A DNA stretch of 64,000 nt, from contig JACVTC010000012.1 in NCBI GenBank assembly GCA_016946835.1, positions 389,001-453,000 of the forward strand, read 5' to 3'. The notes under the pieces were generated by a model. That model did not search any database. It was not told the origin of the DNA and saw nothing but the letters and a program-made list of their open reading frames with translations. Both the position numbers and the translations under genes were made by a program. Shown piece by piece: positions 22,791-33,484 of the stretch (within the stretch, counting starts at the first letter, position 1; every line of letters begins with the position of its first letter). This DNA comes from Neocallimastix lanati (nom. inval.). Lineage: Eukaryota > Neocallimastigomycota > Neocallimastigomycetes > Neocallimastigales > Neocallimastigaceae.

Positions 22791-24770
22791 TTCAGCTTCT
22801 GTGGTTGAAAAAGATATATATTTTCTGAGTAATTGATTTCTATGATATTATATTATTTCCTTATACAAAAATATATCCTGAAGTAGATTTTTTTTAATTT
22901 CATAAGCAGCAATTACTTCATCACAATATACTATTAAAATTTTTTTCTATTGTAATGAGTTGAATAATATTTGAATACCTGCATTCAAATCAACCTTTGT
23001 TAAATTTTCAGAAAATCCTGGAAATTGATTTACTGAAAATGTTATATTTGCTTTTGTTTTTGATGATATATATAATAGGGATCTAATCAATCTTTTTAAA
23101 TCAGTTTTGTTAATTTTTCCAGAGATTTCTCTATCTTCCAATTTTGCATTAATACATGGTGTTCTAGTTATTTAAATATTGTATATAATATTTTTAATTA
23201 ACATTTTTTCAATATAATCCTTTTGATCAATTTGGTAGCCTTTATTTGTTTTAATTATATTGATTTCAATGAATTTTATTTGATGTTTTATCTATGGAGA
23301 TTTTGTATTTATGTTAATCTTTGTAACAACTTTGGTAATTTTTTTATTCACTCCTTCAATTAATATTATCATTAACATAAAGTGTTAATAATAAGCATAA
23401 TTTTCATTTTTATATTTACCAAATAAACAATTATTGTATTGTAATTCAATTTTCTTGAAAAAACAGAAATCTCGTAAAATCATTGTCTTCTAACTTGTAT
23501 GAATCCATAGAGAGCCTTTTGTAATAATCCAGATTTTCCGTAATTGAAGTTTTTATTAATGATTAGAAATTGAACATAAATTTTCTCACATAGATAAGTA
23601 TTTAAACATGACGCTTTAAAATCGATTTCCCCTAAATCCTATTTATATATTGATGAATTTTGTAATTCTTTGTTCACAACATCTCTCCATTTGTCGGCAT
23701 TTTCTGAATTCATAGAATCTTCATAATTCCTTGAAATTAATGTAATATTATTATCTCTACCTTTCTTGCTGCTTTAATTTTCATATTAATCTGTTTTCCT
23801 CTTAAAAAATGATTTAATGTAAGTGTTTTATCCTTTATTTCTCTTTCTTCATTCGAATGATAATTTTTTTCTCTTCTTTTATTGATAGTTTTTTGTTTTT
23901 CTTTACCAATTTTGTCATTTTTGGTTTCTTGCTTATCAAAAATTATATTATTTCTTTTAATATTAAATTTAATATCCTTTTCTTTGTTTTTCTTTAATTT
24001 TCTTTTATCTAAAGTTTTCATATCTCTAAACTGTCATCAGATTCATTTTCTGAATTATAGTCTTTAATTTAAATATTTTCATATGTTTTATTATTTTCAA
24101 AATTTAATATTTTATCCTTCGTATTAGCCAGACTTTTATGGTCACTTTCAATTTTATTTTCAATTTGTTTCGGGTTTACAACTTCATAATTATTAACGTA
24201 TGATTTAGACAAATTTATATAATTATTAAGATTTGATATTATTAATTTATTCTTAAATATAAAATTTTTTATAATTTTTATCCAAATATTTATTAACGTT
24301 TTAATATTTTTGTTCAAAAAATCATTTTTGTGATTTTTATACTTCTCATATTATTATCGTTATTTCTATTAATAATATCGTTATTTTCATTTTTTTCATT
24401 ATTATCATGAAGAGTTTTGGCATGAATTTCATTTAATATTATTTTTATACTTTCTTCATTATTTGAATATTTGAGTATTTCCTATTGTATTCATTTATTA
24501 AATTTATATTATTTTCACGATTATTTTTAATCTATTTGTTTTAATCAAGTATTATGTTAAAAATGTTGTTCCCCCTCAATTTGTTTATCTGAAGGATTTG
24601 AGGAATGAAAAAAAGATTTTCCAAATGAGCCAAATGAACTTTCATTAAGTATAAATCACGAAAGATAATTATTGATTTTGAAGTAATGTCGAGGAAACGA
24701 AAACCTGGAAAATCGGAAGAATATCCTAAAAAAATACCCGGTTTTCTATTATTTTCTTTCAAAAATATAA
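22773..24770 (-). mobile_element. Heavily decayed Ty1/copia remnant
   Basis: Recognisable minus-strand pieces in element order: end of integrase (KPGIFLGYSSDFPGFRFLD, about 24760-24640), a Lys/Asn-rich spacer, reverse transcriptase (IDFKASCLNTYLCEKIYVQ and QKALYGF, about 23620-23500) and RNase H end (FSTTEAEYSSIIEC, about 22810-22770). It is broken, with many breaks, so it is much older than the copia at 11197-16965. No LTR was recognised. Confidence 0.75.
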
Positions 24771-25062
24771 ATTAATAAACACTTATTTAAAAAATATTAA
24801 TAATTAGACACATAACCTTACAAAATAAATATTAATTTGTATTTAATAATTATGGTTTTGTTAGAGATATTTTGTTATGATTAAAAATGTTTTTTTAAAA
24901 TTTTAACATAATTACTTACTTTTATACTTTTTAGGATGTTATAAATATAATTTATTGGTTATTAGAACATTAAGAATAAATTAATAATTCTTTTAATAAT
25001 TTGTTATATTTGACATTTTCAAATTTTCCCAGTTAATATCTATTAAGAAAAAATACTTCATG
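24771..25062. other. A/T-rich spacer
   Basis: Nothing is recognised between the copia remnant and the solo LTR. Confidence 0.6.
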
Positions 25063-25616
25063 TGTAACAGATACATGGTAACTTTAAGCCTATCCAATGA
25101 TAGTTCTTTGGTTACGTAACGTATCTCTAAACAGTTAGCAATTTCGGCTAATCAAATAAAATCTTTTGTTAATTTCGTACATTAAGTTTTATTATTTTTA
25201 TAATTAATTATATAATTAAATACTTAGTTAAATATATTGTATTTAGTGATTAGTAAACTGAGTTAAATTATTTACCAATCATAAAATTATTGACATGTAT
25301 AAATAATAATTGAACTTGTAACTGTAACGCACTAGCGTTACTATTAACGTAAATTGTTAAAAATAAATATTAATATTAATAAATAAGAATATAATTATTA
25401 AATAAATTAATTACCCCGTGTAAGCCCAGTAACTGATAACGGATAGAGTTATAAAGTGCTGCGCTATTTTCTGGTGTAATATTAATCAATAATTATAATT
25501 AAAATTAATTCTAGTGTTTATTATTAACAACTCGAATAGAGAGGTGTTAAGTTATCTTAGTCTTTAAATTTAGTTATTATTCGTTATTCTAGTTAATAAT
25601 AAACTTACCTTTTACA
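25063..25616 (+). repeat. Solo LTR, family C, with TCATG duplication
   Basis: It starts TGTAACAGAT and ends CTTTTACA, is 554 bp long and is flanked on both sides by TCATG (25058-25062, 25617-25621). It is the reverse orientation of 18701-19244, 34863-35420 and 38249-38804 and contains the same GTAACGCACTAGCGTTAC palindrome (25324-25341). Confidence 0.9.
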
Positions 25617-25621
25617 TCATG

Positions 25622-25710
25622 TAATGAAACCTATTAGTCTAGTGGTTAATAGTTGGAACTCAGTACAAGATATCACTGGTTTGACTCCATCTACTACACT
25701 TTTTGTTTAT
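25622..25710 (+). other. tRNA-like sequence (probable SINE or tRNA relic)
   Basis: A perfect box A match TAGTCTAGTGG (25635-25645), a near-perfect box B GGTTTGACTCC (25678-25688) and a T5 run (25700-25704) resemble a pol III unit. The cloverleaf stems do not close well, so it is not called a functional tRNA. The neighbouring solo LTR is inserted just upstream. Confidence 0.5.
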
Positions 25711-27474
25711 TTAAAATATTATTTTGTTAAATTTTATTTCAAATAATTTTACCAATCAAATTATTAGGTTTGATTTTATTTTGATATAAAAACATGTAGT
25801 TTAAAATTAGTTTAATAATTTCGAGGTTTCATTAACATTAAACATTAAATAAATAAATATCTTGATAAAATAAATGATTTGTTAAATAATATTTTAATAT
25901 TTAAAGTGTTTTTCAATATTTTACATTTATTTGTTTATTTAAGTTAATACACCAACCTGGTGATTAACCAAATTCGTTACAATGAAACCTCCCTAAAGCA
26001 ACTAAGTCACTACCTTGGTGTATTTTGGCTCGTTTTAGTAAACTTTAACTAACTCTATTTATATAATTTCTTTATATAATATATATTCATATATTTAGAT
26101 AACTCTGAAAAACACTTTCTTTGGTCAGTGCTTCTGTAATCCATATCCGAGGTTCTATGTTTTCTGTTATTCCTGATTCTCAGTTCTAGAATGCTCGTTC
26201 CATCAAGAAACTAACCCATCCATCAAGGAAAAATCACTTTCTACCAGTTGGAACCCTTTAGCTCATATTATCTCAACGTTTTATGGAAATTTTTGATCTT
26301 CTCGGAAACAAGCCCTTCTCCGCGCATCTTTGCTTCTACCACTATTTCTGCCACTGACTTCTGACTTATGGCTAAATCAACCACGAATCCACTAGTTGTA
26401 ATTTCTCCCAGTCTCTGCTGCTGGTTACCTCTAAACTCGCTATAATTTCTCCCAGATATACTTCCTGGTTAGCTCTTTTATTCTGTGTAATTTCTCCCAG
26501 TTTTCATTGCTGGTTACTTAGTTATTAACCTTTAGAACGTCTGGAATCCGTTTGTAAAATAAACTAATAGCTTAGGTCGGTGTGGACAGACTATTTTTAT
26601 TTTACACAATTTTATTATATCAACACTATAATTAATTATTAACTAAAACACTAAAACTAAAAGCTAATTTAAATTTTTGTTTCATAAAAAATCCTTTTAT
26701 TAATATTTCTTATTTATCGAATTTAACTATTCTAAAAATCAACATTCACTTAACTGGGTACCGTAGGGTCCTTTACCGGAATGCTTACTAGCAGTTAAGA
26801 TTTTTAAAATAAAATTTAAAATAAAATTTGTTTTATAAAATAATAACTATTCTAATAATAGTTATAATACTAATTAATAAAATATAAAATTTATAATATC
26901 TATACTATTTTATGCTACACTATACTATACTATACTATTCTATGTTATACTTTCCTATACTATTTTCCAACTATCGTTCAATAGTTGAAAATTAACTCTT
27001 TTTATACTTTTTGAAAATTAAAACTTAAATTGAATAAATTGTAATAAACTAACTAAAATATTATTATATATTTGTAATTACATTTAATAATAAATTACAT
27101 GAAATTTTATGAATTATTTTAATATAAAAACTATTTAAAACTATCTAATATTTCTAAAATAAATAAACAAAACGGCAAGTTTTTGTAAACAAACGGAAAA
27201 GGCAATTTTTCTTTGATTATTTTAATTTAACTAATTTATGACTAATTATTTTTAATTTACAAAGTTTCATGATTCAAAGTGAGTAATAATGATGTAAATT
27301 CTCCAAATAATTTAGTCATAAATTTTTGAGAAAATTATTTAAATTAATAATTTGGAATACATTTAAATTTATATTAAAAATTTGGAAAACATTTTTATCC
27401 ACAATAATTTACATTACATTACATTTAAATACGTATTCAAATTATTAAATATTTTACACCGTTCCTTGGAGGAG
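25711..27474. other. Non-coding stretch with triple TAATTTCTCCCAG repeat
   Basis: Between 26000 and 26600 the DNA is GC-richer and word-rich but not coding. Three 44-45-bp units (26399, 26443, 26488) each run TAATTTCTCCCAG - 9 nt - CTGGTTA. Other items: an ACTAT microsatellite (about 26915-26960), a hairpin near 26968-26992 and, just before 27475, TTCCTTGGAGGAG, which resembles a polypurine tract. It may be the leader or tail of a lost LTR element. Confidence 0.5.
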
Positions 27475-28504
27475 TGTAAGAAATCATAATTATTCAATAA
27501 TGAATAATTAATATTTCTTATAATTAATGAAAAATCATTAATAATTTATAATTATTTATAAAATAATAATTATTTTTAAAAAAATGTTTATTTAAATAAT
27601 AATTAATATATTCATTGATTTTAACTTATAAATTTATTTAATAGTTATATTTTCATATATTGATCTAAATTTATTTATATATTATAATTTATACATTTAT
27701 ATAAATAATATAAAATTTATTTACATATTATTATTATTCATTTAAATAGAATTTTTACAAAAAATTATGTAAATTTGTATTTAATATTTTACCATAAAAA
27801 TATTAGTTATTTTAATTAAAATGAATTATGTATTTTATAATGTATTATAAACTATAAATGTATCTAATCTATCATATTATTTAATCTTTATTTTTTAAAT
27901 GAAAAAAAAAAAAAAAAATCTTTTTTTTTTTTTTTTTTTATTAATTCCTATCTTATCAATATTTAATATTTTAATAATTAATTAGAAAATCGGTAATTAA
28001 TGTTTTTCCTAACAAATAGGTTTTCTTTAATTATACGATGATCAATATGATTAGAATATTGATTGAAAAACTATTTAGGTTTTTCTTCTAATCTTTTCCT
28101 AAATAGATTTTTTGTTAAGATTAGAAAATAAATTTATTTAACCGATTAATTTTTTAAAAAAATATAAATAGGACTCTTGAATTCTCTTTGAGAAATCAAG
28201 AGTTATTATTTTAAGAAAATATAATAAATAATAACAAATAAAATAAATTTTTTATTTATATATCAAAAAACTATTATTAATCATAAAAGCTTTTTTTTTT
28301 TTATTTTAAAAATATTTACAACTACCATTCTACTGTTGCTTGGTTATTGTTTATTATATTTACTTATAATAAACTCGGCATAATTTAAGTATAATTTTTA
28401 TTTTTTAATTTTTATTTTCTCAATTTTAATATTATGTAAAAATAATATTAAAATTGTAGATAATAGTTATATTAATTAATTTTAGTTTTAGTATAGCTAT
28501 TACA
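27475..28504 (+). repeat. 5' LTR of the broken gypsy element (self-priming superfamily)
   Basis: It starts TGTAAGAAATC and ends ATAGCTATTACA (1030 bp). It holds hairpin ATCAATAT / ATATTGAT (28041-28063), hairpin CTATTTAGG / CCTAAATAG (28071-28079, 28098-28106) with loop complement (28117-28126), TATAAATAGG (28163-28172), a TSS-proximal hairpin, and AAGAGTTATTAT (28198-28209) complementary to the primer site just outside. Confidence 0.8.
28163..28172 (+). promoter_or_regulatory. TATA box of LTR 27475-28504
   Basis: TATAAATAGG lies 35 nt upstream of the 12-mer that pairs with the primer site, a spacing that would put the transcript start at that 12-mer. Confidence 0.6.
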
Positions 28505-28518
28505 ATAATAACTCTTCT
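28505..28518 (+). other. Self-priming primer binding site
   Basis: ATAATAACTCTTCT begins right after the LTR end. Its first 12 bases are the exact reverse complement of AAGAGTTATTAT at 28198-28209 in the LTR. The same arrangement occurs at 17419-17430 and 21029-21040 on the minus strand. Confidence 0.7.
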
Positions 28519-28729
28519 AATTTAATAATTAAATAGTATTAGTATAATATTATAATAAGATCAAAAAAAAAAAAAAAAAAAAAAAAAAGAAAAAAATTTA
28601 ATTAAAATCAGTATAATTGATTGGAAAATCTAATATAATAGTAAATGGAAGAAATAATAATAAATTGATTAATTTTATAGTATTAATTATTGGAAGGAAT
28701 ATATATTAAATAAATAAATTTATTTTAGT

Positions 28730-29234
28730 TTTTTTTTTTTAGACTATCCCTTGTAGGTCTTGATCATATCATCCCAGCCACAACAGACAACTAATATCAG
28801 ACAAACTTTATATCGGGTGTATCAGGATACAACAAAGTGCTCCCATGCCATACCATTTCGGCGTCGACGCTCTCAGTCACGGATTACAGAACCACAAGAT
28901 TTGAAGATGATGGATACGGCAAGCCACAACTACATACACTATAACATTATTATTTATTTACTACATTACCTTTCTCCAAATTAGGAAATCTATCCTAACA
29001 CGTGATGAACACGCAGATATATTAACTGATGAGGATTTACAATACGCAGGAATCACCCCGCTTCAGGCAATGTATACGTACAACTGAGAAGCACGATCAT
29101 AGTGTAGACGATGACTTGTTCGATTTAGGGTTAGGCTGTCAAATGGATTATAATGGGTGGTAAGGTGGAATCGAACTCCGGACTATTGACCTCAGGGTAT
29201 ACGCGCTAACCATTGACCCGATCTCACGGAGTTC
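28730..29234 (-). repeat. tRNA-derived SINE with poly(A) tail and 13-bp target duplication
   Basis: On the minus strand it opens with a tRNA-like head (box A-like CGGGTCAATGG at 29210-29220; box B AGTTCGATTCC at 29167-29177), continues as a ~400-bp unrelated, GC-richer body, and ends in an A run (T run 28730-28740 on the plus strand). Both sides carry the identical 13-mer AATTTATTTTAGT (28717-28729 and 29235-29247), the hallmark of LINE-mediated retroposition. No long protein is supported: the short frames in the body are not convincing. Confidence 0.8.
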
Positions 29235-29280
29235 AATTTATTTTAGTGAAAAAAAAAATTTTTTATTAAATATAATTTTA

Positions 29281-29450
29281 GTTAGTGAAGAAAATTATAT
29301 TAAATAAATAACTATATTTTTAGTTAGTGAAGAAAATTATATTAAATAAATAAATATATTTTTAGTTAGTGAAGAAAATTATATTAAATAAATATATATA
29401 TTTTTAGTTAGTGAAGAAAATTATATTAAATAAATAAATATATTTTTAGT
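29281..29450. repeat. 42-bp tandem repeat, four units
   Basis: Units begin GTTAGTGAAG at 29281, 29323, 29365 and 29407, a strict 42-bp period, in the leader of the gypsy element. No open frame runs through it. Confidence 0.8.
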
Positions 29451-30289
29451 TAAGAAAAAAAAATAAAAAATAAAAAAAAAAAATAAATAATAAAATACAT
29501 TTATAATACACTTATCTTTATTTTCTTTTTTTTTTTTTATTATACTCTTATCTATTATACTTTATTTATATTATTAGAATTTCAAATATGGAACGCAAAA
29601 GTGAAGAAGCAACAAGAACAAAAAATAATTATCTATTATTCTTTTGAAAAAATTTTCTTCAAATTTTAGCTTGCCCGTTCTTTCCTATAGGGAAAAAGGT
29701 TGTAGCCAATAAACCTGGTAGCTATTTTGTTTTAAGAGTCACTTTTGGAGTGTAAGCTACTTTTGCTATGTAGCACGGCTTTTTTAATTCTGAAACCCAG
29801 GATTCACGGTAGATTACAATTTTAAATTAGGGACGATCTAATCTTCAGTATGTTCAGGGAGGATATTGCTTTTTATGATTCTGGTAATGAATCTCCTTTG
29901 AACAATATAATTGTATGCGAAAAAATTCAAAATAAAACGCTTATGATAAGTTTAAAATACTTAAAAGTATAAATTAAAATATTGTTTTATTATAGTTATT
30001 TTATTTAAATATAGTTTATAAATTTTATTATATAGTATTTTATATTAAGAAAAACTTATTATTATTAATTTTTTGGTATGAATAAGAAGCCTTTATTCAT
30101 ATTACAATTATATATCAACAAGTTTTTCAAAAGAATAATAAAGATTAAAAATTAAGGAATTACATGTTATTATTTACATTTAATTATTTATTTAAAGGTA
30201 TCAGTTCTATACACTGACTTATAACCTATTTAATTGGATAAAAATATACTAATTTAATATTATTAACTATATTAATTATTTTTCAAAGT
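29451..30289. other. Unassigned leader tract
   Basis: Mostly A/T; a less A/T-rich part at 29585-29930 contains short frames (for example from ATG 29588) but nothing recognisable as a known protein. Confidence 0.5.
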
Positions 30290-31066
30290 GTAAGCGGCTT
30301 AGCCAATCTGCTATGTCATTGGTTTTTCCTTTAATATGGATTCCTTTAACTTTGTATTCCAATAAGCGTTCAATATATCTTTTTCGTCTATTATCTACTA
30401 CTTTCTGTGAGTTTCCATTAATTATTTCTTTGGAAGCGTTATTATCCGTTAAGCATATGATTGGATATTTAGTGTTTGATGTGAAATAGGAAAAATGTTC
30501 TAATGTTCTAATGTTCTAATGTTCTAATTATAGATAATAATTCTTTGTCGAACATAGAATAGTGTAGTTGGCTTTTATCAAATTTAAATGAGTAGAAACC
30601 AATTAGCTTTATTTGTCTTTTCTTATATAATTCGGATGTGATATTTTTATTATTGTTATTATTGGTTAATTGGTTAATTACAAAATCTTCCCCCCCTTTC
30701 GGAATTTGATAAAGAACTCCCGCACCGGCAAATTCCGAAGCGTCAGAGACTAAGATAAATTGTTCGTCGAAGTTAAAAGCGGCGACGTGGCAAAGTTTCC
30801 AAATTATGTATACATTCGTAGAAGTGTTTTTGAACGGAAGTGGCGTTAAAATTGGAGAGATTATCAGAGAGGGGTTTAACAATATCGGCGTACTTAGAAA
30901 TAAAGTCGGAAAACCAGTTTAGTAAACCTAGAACTTTTTGAAGTTCATTGAGAGATTTAGGGCATGAAATACCGCTAAGTTTATTAAGATTAAGGGGAAT
31001 GTAAGCTCCTTCCTTAATTAGAAAACCAAGGTATTCAATTTTGGATGGGAAAAACTGGTATTTTTC
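30290..31066 (-). pseudogene. Gypsy reverse transcriptase end and RNase H remnant of a different element
   Basis: On the minus strand the end of a reverse transcriptase (IEYLGFLIKEGAYIPL, KVLGLLNWFSDFISKYAD) is followed by RNase H (FILVSDASEFAGAGVLY, KELLSIIRTLEHF, CLTDNNASKEII). The sequence is unlike the plus-strand pol beside it, so it is a fragment of another lineage inserted or joined here. It includes a four-unit AATGTTCT microsatellite (30494-30525). Broken. Confidence 0.7.
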
Positions 31067-33484
31067 AATTTGAATGCTATTACAATCTGTAATAGTTACC
31101 CACTGCCAAAGATTAATGATTTAATGGAAGTATTTAAAGGATCAAAGATTTTTACCAGACTTGACTTAAGGTCTGCGTATAATCTTGTCAGAATAAAGGA
31201 AGGACATGAGTATCTTACAGCCTTCCGTACTCCAATAGGTCATTTCAAGTATCTTGTAATGCCTTTCGGCTTACGTAATGATCCTTCAGTTTTTCAAAGA
31301 TTCATACAAGATACATTGTCAGAAATCACTGGATCCTTTGTTCAGGCATATTTGGATGATATAATTATCTTTTCTCCTGACTTTGATACTCACATTAAGC
31401 ATGTTCGTCATGTTCTTACTCTACTAATAAAAAATGGCTTATTCGTGAAATTAGAAAAATGTGAATTTCACGTATTTGAAACTACATTCTTAGGTTTCAC
31501 GGTTTCTATACATGGACTCTCTATGGATAAGGATAAATTAAAATCAATTTTGGAATGGCCCATACCCAAAAACATCAAAGAACTCCAAAGTTTTCTAGGT
31601 TTAGGGAATTACTACCGAAAATTTATAAAAAGCTTTGCTGAAATCATTGAACCTTTGCGGAAACTTCTAAAAAAGAATGCTGATTACTTATGGAACGAGG
31701 AAGCAAATAATGCATTTAATAAACTTAAAAATGCTTTCCTCAACAATGAAGTACTTATCTTTCCCGATCCAGAGAAAGAATTTGTAGTAGAAACAGATGC
31801 CAGTGATTTTGCTGTTGGCTGCATTCTTTCCCAAGTTAGCCCTAAGGATAATTTATTACATCCTGTAGCATTTTACTCTCGCTCTATGAATAAGGCTGAA
31901 GTTAATTATACAATTTACGACAAAGAACTTCTAGCCATTATTACAGCATTTGACGTATGGAGGCATCATCTTGAAGGTGCCAAATATCCAGTTCAAATTC
32001 TTACAGACCATAGGAACCTACTTTATATGAAGAAACCTCAACATCTTAATCAGAGGCAAATTCGTTGGAGCCTCTTCTTATCTAAATTTGACTTTAGAAT
32101 TGCTTATAGACCGGGAGTTAGTTCTGGTAAACCGGATTCCTTGTCAAGAAGACCGGACTATAAGAAGAATAACTCCTTAGAGGGCTCATCTATCATCAAT
32201 GATGATGTATTTTGCTGTACAATCGACAGAAATATCAACAGCTTAAAAGAGTCCCAGTTATCCGATAAATTTTGTCAAGATACGATAAGAAAAATCCAAG
32301 AAAAATCTGGTAAAGTTAAAAGCTCCATCTTCAGCCTCATTAAAGGTATCCTACATTTCCAAAATAGAATAATTGTGCCAGCATCACTCAAGGCTAGACT
32401 TCTAAAATCCTTTCATGATACTCCATCTAGTGGCCATCAAGGGGTAGATAGGACCCTCGAAAAACTTAGAAGGTACTACTGGTGGCCTAATATGAAAAAG
32501 TACGTTATTAATTACGTTCATTCATGCGAAGTATGTGGAAGAAACAAGATAAGAAGATATAAACCGTATGGCAAGTTACAGCCACTCCCCATTCCTACAA
32601 AACCCTGGGAAGTTATAGGTGTCGATTATATTGTTTACCTCCCTACTTCAAGAGATTGTACTTGTATCATGGTAGTATCGGACCACTTAACTAAAATGGT
32701 CCATTTAGTCCCTTGCTCTGATGTTCCTTCTGCTGATTAAACTGCAAAGCTCCTTCTTCTCAATGTGTTCAAATTTCATGGATTTCCTAAAACTATTATT
32801 TCGGATCATGGCTCACAGTTTTCTTCGGAATTTTGGACCTCCTTGTGTTATGCCCTTCAGATAAAGCCCAGATTAGCTAATGCTCACCACCAACAATCTA
32901 ATGGTCAAGTAGAGCGTGCGAATGCTGTTATTGAACAATATCTTCGTTGTTATTGTTCTACTGCTCAAAGTGACTGGTGTTATTATCTACCTTTATGTGA
33001 GTTTGCTTATAATAATTCTCTACATAGTTCCATTGGTATGTCGCCTTTTTATGCAAACTACGGCTTCCATCCCAATTGTTTTATAGATTCACCTCCTATT
33101 CTTTTAAAGGATAATGCTTCATGCTTAACTAGGGATTGGTATTCACATTTCGAATCCCTCAAGAAACACCTTATAAAGGCAAAAGAAGACTACAAAAAAT
33201 ATGCGGATGTTGGAAAAGCTGAAGGCCCAAATTTCAATGTTAATGATTTAGTATGGTTAAGAAGATACTACTTTATCAAAGAACCCGCGAAAAAATTAGC
33301 TTCTCAATATCTCGGTCCATTTAAAATCATTGAGAAAGGGCAAAGAATGAACTACCGTTTGGAGTCACCGGAAAACCTCCATCTCCATCCGGTATTTCAT
33401 ATCTCTCAACTTGAGCCATATACAAAAAGAAATCCAGAATTATCAGAACCATTAGAAACAGAAGAAGAAAGAAGAGCAATGTAA
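31067..33484 (+). pseudogene. Gypsy pol: reverse transcriptase, RNase H and integrase remnant
   Basis: Plus-strand pol of the element at 27475-34017. Seen in order: reverse transcriptase (RLDLRSAYNLVRIKEGHEY, LVMPFGLRNDPSVFQ, YLDDIIIFS), RNase H (FVVETDASDFAVGCILSQ, ELLAIITAFDVWRHHL, LTDHRNLLYM), integrase zinc finger (HSCEVCGRNK), catalytic segments (GVDYIVYLP, SDHGSQFSSEFW, HHQQSNGQVERAN) and the GPF/Y end (LGPFKIIEKG, HPVFHISQLEPY). The last codons overlap the start of the 3' LTR. Broken. Confidence 0.85.

Noticed and set aside
25622-25710. Functional tRNA gene
   Set aside because: Box A and B are good, but acceptor, anticodon and T stems do not close properly.
28760-28984. Plus-strand 74-codon frame as a gene
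   Set aside because: It lies within the SINE body on the opposite strand and matches no recognisable protein.
29025-29050. CTGATGAG, the core of a hammerhead ribozyme
   Set aside because: No GAAA core or closing stems follow at the right distance, and the motif lies on the strand opposite to the SINE.
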